Assembly: GCF_937997595.1 (NCBI RefSeq) | Contig: NZ_CALKTS010000169.1 | Coordinates: 1 to 7,641, forward strand | DNA: 7,641 bases | Direction: 5' to 3' | Origin: an uncultured Campylobacter sp. | GTDB taxonomy: Bacteria; Campylobacterota; Campylobacteria; Campylobacterales; Campylobacteraceae | Part shown: positions 1-6,990 of the stretch, one piece after another | How positions within the stretch are numbered: the first letter of the stretch is position 1 | Layout: each line of letters starts with the position of its first letter | Translations under genes and position numbers: made by a program | Notes under the pieces: generated by a model | The model's database searches: none | What the model was told of the DNA's origin: nothing | What the model saw: the letters and a program-made list of their open reading frames with translations, nothing else

Positions 1-3000
1 CTATCTAACATCATCTCTCAAAGAAATTTAAATATTTTTAATGAAAGAGGTGGGGAGGGCAAGGCTGACGAGATAACTAACGCCTCCTCTTTGATATATG
101 CAAGAGGCGCTCTTAATATCGGTGCTAAAAAGCTAAACAACCGCTCGGTTAACGAGCCCGTAAAGAGGGTTCAAAGCACCGGTTATAATATAGATTTTAC
201 CTGTAATGGCGATGGCTGGGGTTGCAGCGGCGTAGCCATACCTTTAAAGGTCAATGCAGCCGAGATTAAAGAGCGTATCCTTAAGAAAAATCCTAATATT
301 AGCCAGGACGAGTTAAACGCTAAGATCATGGAGGAGCTTAGCGAGCAGGATATGAATCTATACGTATTAAGCCTATATAAAAACACCAGGCTTCCGGGGG
401 AGGATACTAGGCTATATGATGCTATAACGTTAAATTTAAAAGACAATCTCTTTAGCATAAGAAGAAGCAAGCCTCATAAGAAGGAGAGATTAAGGCAGAT
501 AAGCTACAGCATCAATAAAGAGTATATAACTGAAGATAGCCTAAGTAAATTTATGGGCTCAAACATAATCTCCGCAGGGGATAGCAATCTTAACATAGAT
601 GAGCTAAATAACGATAAGAGCGTAATTTATGCCTATAACGATCTGCTCTTAAATGTAAAGAGCCTAAACAACCGCTCTTTAAGTCTAAATCATAGTATAA
701 CGAGCCAGGCGGAGTATAGATGGAAACATAAAAGCCACGGCGGTAAAGGCGGCTATAGCGACCAAAAGAATATCTACTACTCCCAGCCTGCTATTATCTC
801 CATAATAGGAGCTAAAAAAGATATAAAAGGCTATGCGGGGGATATTTCAAATTTAAACTCACACGGGCAGATAAACTCTGCTAACGCTCCTACTCTTATA
901 AAGGAAGCTTTTTCTAAAATAGATTACTCTCTAATAGGCAAGGGGCTCCTTAATCCTAACGCTTTAAATCTCGATAAAAACGATCTTGCGCCTAGCCTTA
1001 ATAACGAAGCGGATATGCAAGATATCATTAGGCCTAGCTATATAAACAATCTCTTTTCGCCTATAAGCAGTAAATTTTATAACACCTTCTACGTTTATAG
1101 CGAGCTGATACCGGATTTTTCATATATGCACAATAAGCTAAGCTTGCTTTATGATAAAAAAAGGACCTCCTTGAACTCTTCGGAGGAAGATGACGGCACC
1201 ATGCTTAACTCCGCACCTTCTTTGATATACGCAGGAGGCAGCATAGATCTAAGCGTAAACGGCGATCTTAGAAACGAAGGGATAATCTACGCGGGCTCTA
1301 ATATGAGCCTCAAAGCGGGCAGCGTATCAAATTTAAACTCCGCCTCCATCATCGCCGCGAACGCCCTAAGCATATCGGCTAATAAGGATATAATAAACGC
1401 CTCCTCTTTGATACAAGGACGCAGCGTAAGCTTAAACGCGGGCAGAGATATAGTACATAAAACCCTAAGTAAAGAGATAAGCCTAAATAGAGCCTACGGC
1501 GATCAAAGCAGCACCTATATAGGCACTATCTCAAATATAAAATCTACCGAAGGCAGCGTAGCATTAAATGCGGCTCGCGATATAACCGTAACCGGAGCGA
1601 GCATAGACTCGGCTGCAAATTTAATCCTAAACGCCGCAAAGGACGTAAATATAAATAGCGCGGAGGAGAAGCTAAGCTATAACTTTAAAAGCAAGGGCGG
1701 ATACTATAAAGAGGATATCGTTAAGAATACAGGCTCCAAACTTAACGCCAAAGATAATATCTTAATCAAAGCGGACGGTATCAACATAAGCGGAGCGGAT
1801 ATTAATGCGCGCAGCGGTGATGCTTTGCTGCAGGCAAAGAACTCCATAAATCTAAGTGGGGATGTCGATAGCGCCTACTACGAGAGCGAATTTAAAGAGA
1901 AGGGCTTTGCGTCTAAAAAAAGCACTACTACTAAAGCCTTAAATCAAAGCGTAGTACCTACTAGCATAAAGGCTAAAAATATAATGCTTAGCTCGCAAGA
2001 AGCTGATATCAATATAGCAGGCTCTACGTTAAAAGCTAAAGAGGCCATAGATATGCAGGCGGGAAACAATATAAATATATCGCCTCTAAGCTATAACTCC
2101 TTAAACTATAAAAATAGCTCCAAATCCTCTTTGGGCGGATTAAGAGCTAGTATGGATATGCACTCGCTTTATAAACGAAATTTACAAAGCTCCTCCCTGT
2201 CCAGCGAAACGGGGGATATAAACTTAAGAGCAAAGAACGATCTAAGTCTAATATCTGCGGATATTTCAAGCGGACGCAATCTAAACTTAGGCGCGGGAAA
2301 TTCCATAAATATCCTAGCGGCCAAGGAGTATAAAGAGGAGTTAAGCGCCCATAAGAAAAGAAGCTTCAATCCGCTCTCGGTGTTCAACTATCCGGTAGCG
2401 ATAGCAGCTTCCGTAGGGGCAATGGATAATATCGCACTAGAGGCCGGGATAGAAAAGATAGGCGGGGGAAGCTTTACCGAGGTATATAGGTCGGATTATA
2501 ATAGCAAGCAGGCAAAGGAAGGTATATCTAAACTATCCGATATCAAAGCTGCGGGCGATATAAGCTTAAATTCTCCTACAGCTTTTATAACTTCAAATAT
2601 GAAAGCGGGCGGAGATATAAATGTAGATACCAAAAACCTAACGATATCCGCAGCCGCTAACGAATATAGCGAGCACAATGTAGCAAAAAGCGCCTCTGTA
2701 TCCATTACCAAAGCAAAAGACTCTCTAAATCAGATGAAGCCTAAGTCCTTGGACGAGTTTAAAAAAGACACCAGCCTTAAAGCCAAAATAGCGTCCGCCT
2801 CATACGATAAATCCAATACGAACTTATACGGTACCGAGACCGTCTCTTCTAATATGGAAGCTAAAAATATAACTCTTAGAGGGGATAATAGCCTAAGCGT
2901 TATAGGCTCAAGCTTAAAGGCCGAAGAGGATCTTAACTTAATATCTAAAGATGGGAATATAAATATAATAAATTCCACCGATACCGCAAGCTCCTCATCT

Positions 3001-5415
3001 AACTCTAAGCATCTGGAAGGCTCCCTGTCTCTTACCGTGCAAAACGAATACGCCCAGATTGCTCCTGCGGCTATCGCCTTGCAAGAAGCGATAAAACAGC
3101 TCAATCAGACCAAAAAGCAATATAAGGAGTATAAGGATCAGAAAAATGCTCTACAGGATAAACTTGTCGAGTTAAAAAACCGCTATAAGGCCAAAGAGGT
3201 AGGCATAGACTACTCCGATATCGAAGACCTACAAAACATAATAGAGGACGTAAAGGACGAGGAGAAATACTATCTATCAAATATCGCTCTGGCTACTGCC
3301 AACGTAGCCTCTAAAACCGCCGCCCTCATCTCCCAAAAAAGCGCCGCATCTGCAAGCTCATATACCTGGGGCTTTAGCGTCGGCGCCTCCGCAGAGCTTA
3401 GCGGAACCACTTCCAAAGATAGTTCCAAATCAAGTAACTCCGTAGCCTCTAATCTTAGCGGCAAGAATATTAAAATTTTAACTGACAGCAATAAAGATAC
3501 CGCTATAAATATCAAAGGCTCAAATTTATATGCTAGTAATGATATATATCTAAACACCCATAATCTATTTATGGATGCTTCGCGGGATAGCTATGAAGCT
3601 AAGCAAAGCTCTAAAACCGTAAGCGGAAGAGTATCTGCTACTATGTATGGAGGCGGAGGAGGAAGCGCAGGGCTTGATTACTCTAAAAGCAATATGAAAG
3701 AGCAAAGCCTTAGCCACAATAACGCTAAAGTTTATGCAGGACATAATATATACGCCTTAGCTAGTAACGACGCTTTAATAAAAGGAGCTAACCTTAGAGC
3801 GGATAATGCTTTAGCTTTAAAGGTAGGACATGACCTAAGCCTTCATAGCTTAAGAGATAGCTATAATTACGATAGCAAATCAAGCTCTATAGGGGCAGGT
3901 ATAGGCATAAGCGGCAGTAAAACAAACTCCGATCCTTCTCGTCCTTATGCCATAAGCAATAATATGGTAAGCTATTCAAATTCCAAACTTTCAAGCATAA
4001 ACGCCAACTACTCCAGATCCAAATCAAGCACTATGGTAAAACAGACCGTGCTATCTAGTATAACTGCTAAAGAGTTAGACATAGAGGTAGGATCTAACAC
4101 AGATCTAAAAGGCTCATTAATAGCCGCAGGCTACTATGATGAGAATGGAAACTTCATAGATAACGGCAAGCTTAGATTAAAAACAGATACCCTAAGCTTT
4201 TCAAATTTAAGCAACACTAGATACGACAAATCAAATTCTTTAAGCATAGGAACTAATTATGCTTTTAAAGATCCGCAACAAGAAGGAGGAAGCAAAGAGA
4301 ACGGTAACCAAGCTAGTGATAGCAAGAACGCTCAATCTAAAGATAGCGCTAGATTAAAACAAGACGACTTAAGCGCCGAGCATATTCAAAATACGATTAA
4401 GTCCATAAAAGAAAAGGTAGCCAAGGAAGATAGCAAAAATTTCAGCTCATCAAGCGTATCGCTAAGTAGATCGCATTCGGTACGCTTAAATAAAACTTTA
4501 GCTACCGTAGGACGCGGCAATCTAATAATCAATAATGAAGCCGGCTCGGATGAATTAAGCAGGCTCAATAGGGATACGGCTAAAATACAAAAAGATATCG
4601 TAAATAGTAATTTGTACTCATCCGCAAAGGCTGATATAGATTATAGATTTTTTAGCCAGGACGGACGAGATCAAATCAAAAAAGAGCTTCTACTCCTTAC
4701 GGATTCGTTATCAAATCATATGCCGAGCGAAAATTCAAACAACGCTTTTGAAAGAACCATTGCAAAAGGGCTAAATTCCTTAGGCACCTGCTCTTTGGGT
4801 TTAATCCCTAGCGATGAAAACAACGGAGGTTTGTTAGCCAACATAGGGGCGATAGCAACGGGCGATCCTAAATTTAAGATACTAGGTAATTCAAAATCAA
4901 AGAACGCTTTTGTTAATGGGATTTTGACGGATGAAAATAATGCAAACGAGCAGGCTCTTTATATGGTAGGCGAAGATTATAAGGTCTTATATAATCCAAG
5001 TAGGGGATTCTTGCCCGATCTTTTAGAAAGTCTGGTGGATATGCTACCGTTTACTACAGGAATTGCGAAACAGGTGGGGTATGAGATAAAAAATAACGAT
5101 GTAGTCATAGGGCACTCTCAAGGAAGTGCAATTTTAAATTCTGGGTTAAAAAATTTCGATAAACATCCCAAAAAGACTATATACGCAGGAACGCCATTTA
5201 ATATCCAATTTGGAGAAAATACCTATAACTATGAATATGATCCAGTGAGCCATCCTAGTGCTATTATTATGCCCACATTTTGGAGCAATGTTATAAATGG
5301 CGTAGAGATGAAAGTGCAACAAAATCAAACATATATAGAACATAATCCATTTTATATCAATCATGTTTATCCGTATAATGATATTATAAATAGATTTAAC
5401 AAGGAGAATAAATGA
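1..5415 (+). CDS. CdiA/FhaB-type giant exoprotein with C-terminal alpha/beta-hydrolase toxin (5' end outside window)
   Basis: The frame is open from base 1, so the gene starts to the left; the TTG at 91 lies inside a repeat (NASSLIYARG) and is not a start. Residues below count from base 1. Order: FHA beta-helix repeats (27-49); C-x6-C pair at 68/75; YSINKEYITED and YRWK motifs (about 169-242); non-repetitive spacer to about 397; FHA-2-type repeats with Ser/Lys-rich 'SKSS...' strands (403-1017); charged helical insertion (1021-1115); second repeat block (1120-1420); Gly/Ser/Lys/Asp-rich linker; pre-toxin segment with LNRDT and SQDGRDQI (1515-1580); hydrolase domain (about 1615-1801). Known for the family: the stalk crosses the outer membrane through a TpsB/CdiB partner and delivers a variable C-terminal toxin to neighbouring cells. 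The hydrolase reading rests on GHSQG (Ser1706), YDPVS (Asp1747) and NHVYPY (His1788). No VENN motif is present. The stop overlaps the next gene, so expression is probably coupled. FHA-family assignment is near certain; lipase activity is inferred. Confidence 0.93.
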   Translation, partial: LSNIISQRNLNIFNERGGEGKADEITNASSLIYARGALNIGAKKLNNRSVNEPVKRVQSTGYNIDFTCNGDGWGCSGVAIPLKVNAAEIKERILKKNPNISQDELNAKIMEELSEQDMNLYVLSLYKNTRLPGEDTRLYDAITLNLKDNLFSIRRSKPHKKERLRQISYSINKEYITEDSLSKFMGSNIISAGDSNLNIDELNNDKSVIYAYNDLLLNVKSLNNRSLSLNHSITSQAEYRWKHKSHGGKGGYSDQKNIYYSQPAIISIIGAKKDIKGYAGDISNLNSHGQINSANAPTLIKEAFSKIDYSLIGKGLLNPNALNLDKNDLAPSLNNEADMQDIIRPSYINNLFSPISSKFYNTFYVYSELIPDFSYMHNKLSLLYDKKRTSLNSSEEDDGTMLNSAPSLIYAGGSIDLSVNGDLRNEGIIYAGSNMSLKAGSVSNLNSASIIAANALSISANKDIINASSLIQGRSVSLNAGRDIVHKTLSKEISLNRAYGDQSSTYIGTISNIKSTEGSVALNAARDITVTGASIDSAANLILNAAKDVNINSAEEKLSYNFKSKGGYYKEDIVKNTGSKLNAKDNILIKADGINISGADINARSGDALLQAKNSINLSGDVDSAYYESEFKEKGFASKKSTTTKALNQSVVPTSIKAKNIMLSSQEADINIAGSTLKAKEAIDMQAGNNINISPLSYNSLNYKNSSKSSLGGLRASMDMHSLYKRNLQSSSLSSETGDINLRAKNDLSLISADISSGRNLNLGAGNSINILAAKEYKEELSAHKKRSFNPLSVFNYPVAIAASVGAMDNIALEAGIEKIGGGSFTEVYRSDYNSKQAKEGISKLSDIKAAGDISLNSPTAFITSNMKAGGDINVDTKNLTISAAANEYSEHNVAKSASVSITKAKDSLNQMKPKSLDEFKKDTSLKAKIASASYDKSNTNLYGTETVSSNMEAKNITLRGDNSLSVIGSSLKAEEDLNLISKDGNINIINSTDTASSSSNSKHLEGSLSLTVQNEYAQIAPAAIALQEAIKQLNQTKKQYKEYKDQKNALQDKLVELKNRYKAKEVGIDYSDIEDLQNIIEDVKDEEKYYLSNIALATANVASKTAALISQKSAASASSYTWGFSVGASAELSGTTSKDSSKSSNSVASNLSGKNIKILTDSNKDTAINIKGSNLYASNDIYLNTHNLFMDASRDSYEAKQSSKTVSGRVSATMYGGGGGSAGLDYSKSNMKEQSLSHNNAKVYAGHNIYALASNDALIKGANLRADNALALKVGHDLSLHSLRDSYNYDSKSSSIGAGIGISGSKTNSDPSRPYAISNNMVSYSNSKLSSINANYSRSKSSTMVKQTVLSSITAKELDIEVGSNTDLKGSLIAAGYYDENGNFIDNGKLRLKTDTLSFSNLSNTRYDKSNSLSIGTNYAFKDPQQEGGSKENGNQASDSKNAQSKDSARLKQDDLSAEHIQNTIKSIKEKVAKEDSKNFSSSSVSLSRSHSVRLNKTLATVGRGNLIINNEAGSDELSRLNRDTAKIQKDIVNSNLYSSAKADIDYRFFSQDGRDQIKKELLLLTDSLSNHMPSENSNNAFERTIAKGLNSLGTCSLGLIPSDENNGGLLANIGAIATGDPKFKILGNSKSKNAFVNGILTDENNANEQALYMVGEDYKVLYNPSRGFLPDLLESLVDMLPFTTGIAKQVGYEIKNNDVVIGHSQGSAILNSGLKNFDKHPKKTIYAGTPFNIQFGENTYNYEYDPVSHPSAIIMPTFWSNVINGVEMKVQQNQTYIEHNPFYINHVYPYNDIINRFNKENK
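79..96 (+). repeat. Short exact repeat in stalk-coding DNA, copy 1
   Basis: AACGCCTCCTCTTTGATA encodes N-A-S-S-L-I and recurs exactly and in frame at 1396-1413. A looser version, encoding NSAPSLIYAGG, begins at 1207. It reflects reuse of beta-helix repeat units rather than a separate element. Confidence 0.7.
1396..1413 (+). repeat. Short exact repeat in stalk-coding DNA, copy 2
   Basis: This is the 18-base in-frame match to 79-96, here followed by QGRSVSLNAG instead of YARGALNIGA, so the sequence similarity ends right after the shared unit. Confidence 0.7.
3061..3357 (+). other. Charged helical/coiled-coil insertion inside the beta-helix stalk
   Basis: About 99 residues (fragment residues 1021-1119) depart from the Ser/Asn/Ile-rich beta-repeat composition. 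They become Ala-, Lys-, Glu-, Gln- and Leu-rich, for example EAIKQLNQTKKQYKEYKDQ, then a second helix EDLQNIIEDVKDEEKYY, then an Ala-rich tail. Heptad-like spacing of Leu, Ile and Tyr supports an antiparallel helical hairpin. Helical inserts just before a 'SVGxSxxxS' strand are familiar in FHA-2 repeats of CdiA-like proteins; this one seems long. Its final 40 or so bases are the left border of the segment duplicated at the right end of the window. Confidence 0.65.
3315..3436 (+). repeat. Internal copy of the cassette-border direct repeat
   Basis: This aligns without gaps to 7520-7641 at a constant offset of 4205 bases. By eye 108 of 122 positions match. Thirteen of the 14 mismatches fall in the first 48 bases; the last 55 bases are identical. 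By hand count, bases 3301-3420 are about 57% G+C, well above the toxin tail. Confidence 0.93.
4849..5403 (+). other. C-terminal alpha/beta-hydrolase (lipase/esterase-like) toxin domain
   Basis: Fragment residues about 1617-1801, within the large CDS. Visible landmarks in order: VNGILTDENNA (bases 4912 onward), NPSRGFLPDLLES (4993 onward), VVIGHSQGSA with the nucleophile Ser codon at 5116-5118, YAGTP strand-turn, YDPVS with Asp at 5239-5241, and NHVYPY with His at 5362-5364. The Ser, Asp, His order and the roughly 40-residue spacing of each are what a small serine hydrolase needs. The NGI...yNPs.G...DL.ES...GHSQGS arrangement is one I recall from hydrolase-like tails of other polymorphic toxins. 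The substrate is unknown; phospholipid is a guess supported by the lipoprotein neighbours. His1781 is an alternative catalytic His. Confidence 0.75.
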
Positions 5416-5735
5416 GAAATTTTGTTATATCTTTTGTCGCATTATGCCTATATGGGTGCAGTCCTACGATTTTAGGGCATAAAATCACTTTTGCAAAGCA
5501 CGTAGACGGTACCTTTTACGGCGAATGCGGCGAAAAAATAGATCAAAAAATTATATATAAATTTAAAGACGGCGTTATTCGTAAAATTTTCTATGAAGAT
5601 AAAGAGGAATTTGCTTATTATGATGAGATGGTCATCCCTATCCAATCCTGCAAAGGCGAATGGTGTAAAATTTACTATCCTTGCGGTCAAAAAGAGTATT
5701 TTGTAAAGAAAGACGATATAGTAAAAAGATATTAA
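5412..5735 (+). CDS. Small envelope lipoprotein with SH3-like half; probable immunity protein to the hydrolase toxin
   Basis: The product has 107 residues. The N-terminus (MRNFVISFVALCLYGC) is a short signal peptide ending in a lipobox-like LYGC, with Cys16 as the probable lipidated residue; Tyr at -2 is atypical, so lipidation is likely rather than certain. The mature part has four Cys (39, 80, 85, 91), enough for two disulfides in the periplasm. Residues 73-104, with SCKGEWCKIYY, Cys91 and EYFVKKDDIV, resemble the end of a bacterial SH3-like domain (dgWc.V...G..fV....l). The start is fixed by AAGGAG at 5401-5406 and an ATGA overlap with the toxin stop, the typical toxin-immunity arrangement. 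The immunity role is inferred from position, size and export; no known immunity family was recognised. The downstream gene is its paralogue. Confidence 0.85.
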   Translation: MRNFVISFVALCLYGCSPTILGHKITFAKHVDGTFYGECGEKIDQKIIYKFKDGVIRKIFYEDKEEFAYYDEMVIPIQSCKGEWCKIYYPCGQKEYFVKKDDIVKRY

Positions 5736-5746
5736 TTTTATACTTG

Positions 5747-5753
5747 AAAGGAG
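5747..5753 (+). promoter_or_regulatory. Shine-Dalgarno site deciding a GTG start
   Basis: AAAGGAG lies four bases before GTG at 5758. Starting here gives a complete signal peptide. The next in-frame ATG (5818) has no such site and would remove the signal peptide, so GTG is preferred. Confidence 0.75.
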
Positions 5754-5757
5754 AGCT

Positions 5758-6087
5758 GTGAAGTATTTCGCACCTTTTATATTGTTATTATTCTTTTGCG
5801 GGTGTGAGCCGTATTTTATGAAATATGCCGCCAAATGCGCCGGCGCCGATGATAAATCCGCTCAAAAGAATATGTATTGGTTTAAGGATAGGCATAAATA
5901 TAGTTATTTTTATGAGGGAGAATATAGAACCTATGCATCCAAAAATGAAAATGATGTTTTGGCAAGACCCGATTATCCTATATTTGTAATTAGTCACTGC
6001 GATGATAAGTGGTGCGAGGTCGTTGAAAAGTGCAGCGATATAAAAGTATTTGTAAAAAAGAGCGATATAATACCATACAAAAGATAG
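5758..6087 (+). CDS. Second paralogous four-Cys lipoprotein; probable duplicated immunity protein
   Basis: The product has 109 residues and uses a GTG start. The signal peptide MKYFAPFILLLFFCGC ends in a Cys at residue 16, the same place as in the upstream gene. Mature Cys27, 81, 86 and 92 repeat the upstream pattern, with exactly the same C-x4-C-x5-C spacing at the end. Shared blocks are YWFKD / YKFKD, FYEG / FYED, SHCDDKWCEV / SCKGEWCKI and FVKKSDII / FVKKDDIV. The rest is strongly diverged and this copy has a longer middle. It follows the first copy after 22 bases, so the two are probably one transcript. It may protect against a related toxin variant, or it may be an older immunity gene retained after toxin exchange. 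Lipidation is inferred; the -3 Phe is unusual for a lipobox. Confidence 0.83.
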   Translation: MKYFAPFILLLFFCGCEPYFMKYAAKCAGADDKSAQKNMYWFKDRHKYSYFYEGEYRTYASKNENDVLARPDYPIFVISHCDDKWCEVVEKCSDIKVFVKKSDIIPYKR

Positions 6088-6192
6088 GCATCGCCTTAAG
6101 GTATAAATTTCAATACGCGCAGAGTATCCAAGCGAGCATAACGTAAATTTAAAGCGGGTTGAGAAAGCAAATAAAACAAGAAGGATTCAAAA

Positions 6193-6921
6193 ATGAAAAG
6201 TATAAAAGGTATTTTCCGTTATCTTTTTCCGGTAAGAGATGGACGGGAACTCTATGGACTTAAAATTCCAAAAGGGCAAAGCGATCGTTTTGGAAAAGAA
6301 TTTATATTCGAGCCTGAATTGATTGCGAAATTGGATGCGGAAAAACTCGGTATAAAAATAGATCCAAAGCTTTTAAGAGATAAGCGGATTAAATTTCATA
6401 TACGCGATATGTATTATAAGACATATTATGAGATAACATCTTTCGGTATCGATGAGAGCTACGCCGATTCGCGGCAAATAGATCTTGATTTAGAAGATAT
6501 AAAACCTATCGTAAAATCGGATGCAGACGATCCCTACTATGTATATTGCTATAGCTTAAACATAGAGCAGATGAGATCTTTTGGATGCATTGATATGGTT
6601 AAGCCCGGTTTTTCATACTTCTTCGAATCCTATGCTGTCCATGAAAGAATAATCAAAGCTCCAAATGGCGGAGATAAAAATATAAAAAGCTGCTATATAA
6701 ATGTCTTTGATAGCGATACGGAAGCTTTTTACTTGGCGCTATTGGACGTTAAGCTGCCTTTTAGCGAAGTTGCGAAAATAGTCGCTCCGCTGAGCGTAGA
6801 GGCAAATATCCATTATTCTTATAGCCTCTCCGAAGAGCAGATTATAAAATTGGGATTTCCTGAAATTTTAAAAGAAAATGGCGGCAAAATCGACGCTCAA
6901 ATATCGGTAGAGATAGTATAA
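6193..6921 (+). CDS. Unrecognised 242-residue protein with internal repeat; candidate orphan immunity protein
   Basis: I do not recognise a family. ATG at 6193 follows AAGGA (6181-6185), and an in-frame TAA at 6172 rules out a longer product. No signal peptide or membrane segment is visible; the protein is acidic with alternating hydrophobic stretches, suggesting a soluble cytoplasmic alpha/beta protein. Two segments exactly 90 residues apart match: YSLNIEQMRSFG (120-131) and YSLSEEQIIKLG (210-221), each followed by a hydrophobic pair and a Gly-containing loop, which suggests a tandem domain. It sits 105 bases after the lipoprotein pair, in the stretch between a toxin gene and an apparent toxin cassette. 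That is where CDI, Rhs and maf loci keep spare immunity genes, hence the inferred role. It could equally be an unrelated hypothetical gene. Confidence 0.8.
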   Translation: MKSIKGIFRYLFPVRDGRELYGLKIPKGQSDRFGKEFIFEPELIAKLDAEKLGIKIDPKLLRDKRIKFHIRDMYYKTYYEITSFGIDESYADSRQIDLDLEDIKPIVKSDADDPYYVYCYSLNIEQMRSFGCIDMVKPGFSYFFESYAVHERIIKAPNGGDKNIKSCYINVFDSDTEAFYLALLDVKLPFSEVAKIVAPLSVEANIHYSYSLSEEQIIKLGFPEILKENGGKIDAQISVEIV

Positions 6922-6990
6922 TCTAAAATTTGGCCGTTAAATGGATGAATTATGTAAGCTCGGCGGACTATAAATTTATGAGGAGCATAA

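Noticed and set aside
91..93. TTG as translation start of the large gene
   Set aside because: The same frame is open back to base 1 and the codon sits inside a recurring N-A-S-S-L-I repeat unit, so the gene is simply cut by the window edge.
4549..4680. VENN-type pre-toxin motif
   Set aside because: No VENN is present; the border is marked instead by LNRDT and SQDGRDQI, which belong to a different pre-toxin style.
183..5364. Several open frames of 60-124 codons on the reverse strand inside the large gene
   Set aside because: They lie opposite a continuous, clearly real coding frame, lack ribosome sites I can see, and their products have no recognisable family; they are shadows of the repeat codon usage.
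5439..5447. Cys12 of the first lipoprotein as the lipidated residue
   Set aside because: It is preceded by Leu, not the small residue needed at -1; Cys16 after Gly fits and matches the position in the paralogue.
5472..5997. Reverse-strand frames with hydrophobic products opposite the two lipoproteins
   Set aside because: The forward frames have Shine-Dalgarno sites, signal peptides and mutual similarity; the reverse ones are complementary artefacts.
6102..6107. TATAAA as a -10 box for the 242-residue gene
   Set aside because: AT-rich DNA produces such words often, no convincing -35 or spacing pattern accompanies it, and it is far (about 85 bases) from the start codon.
6088..6192. Remnant of a former toxin tail between the immunity genes
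   Set aside because: The best open stretch (from 6090) is under 20 codons and shows no hydrolase, nuclease or stalk motif; a loose resemblance to DNA near 2660 is too weak.
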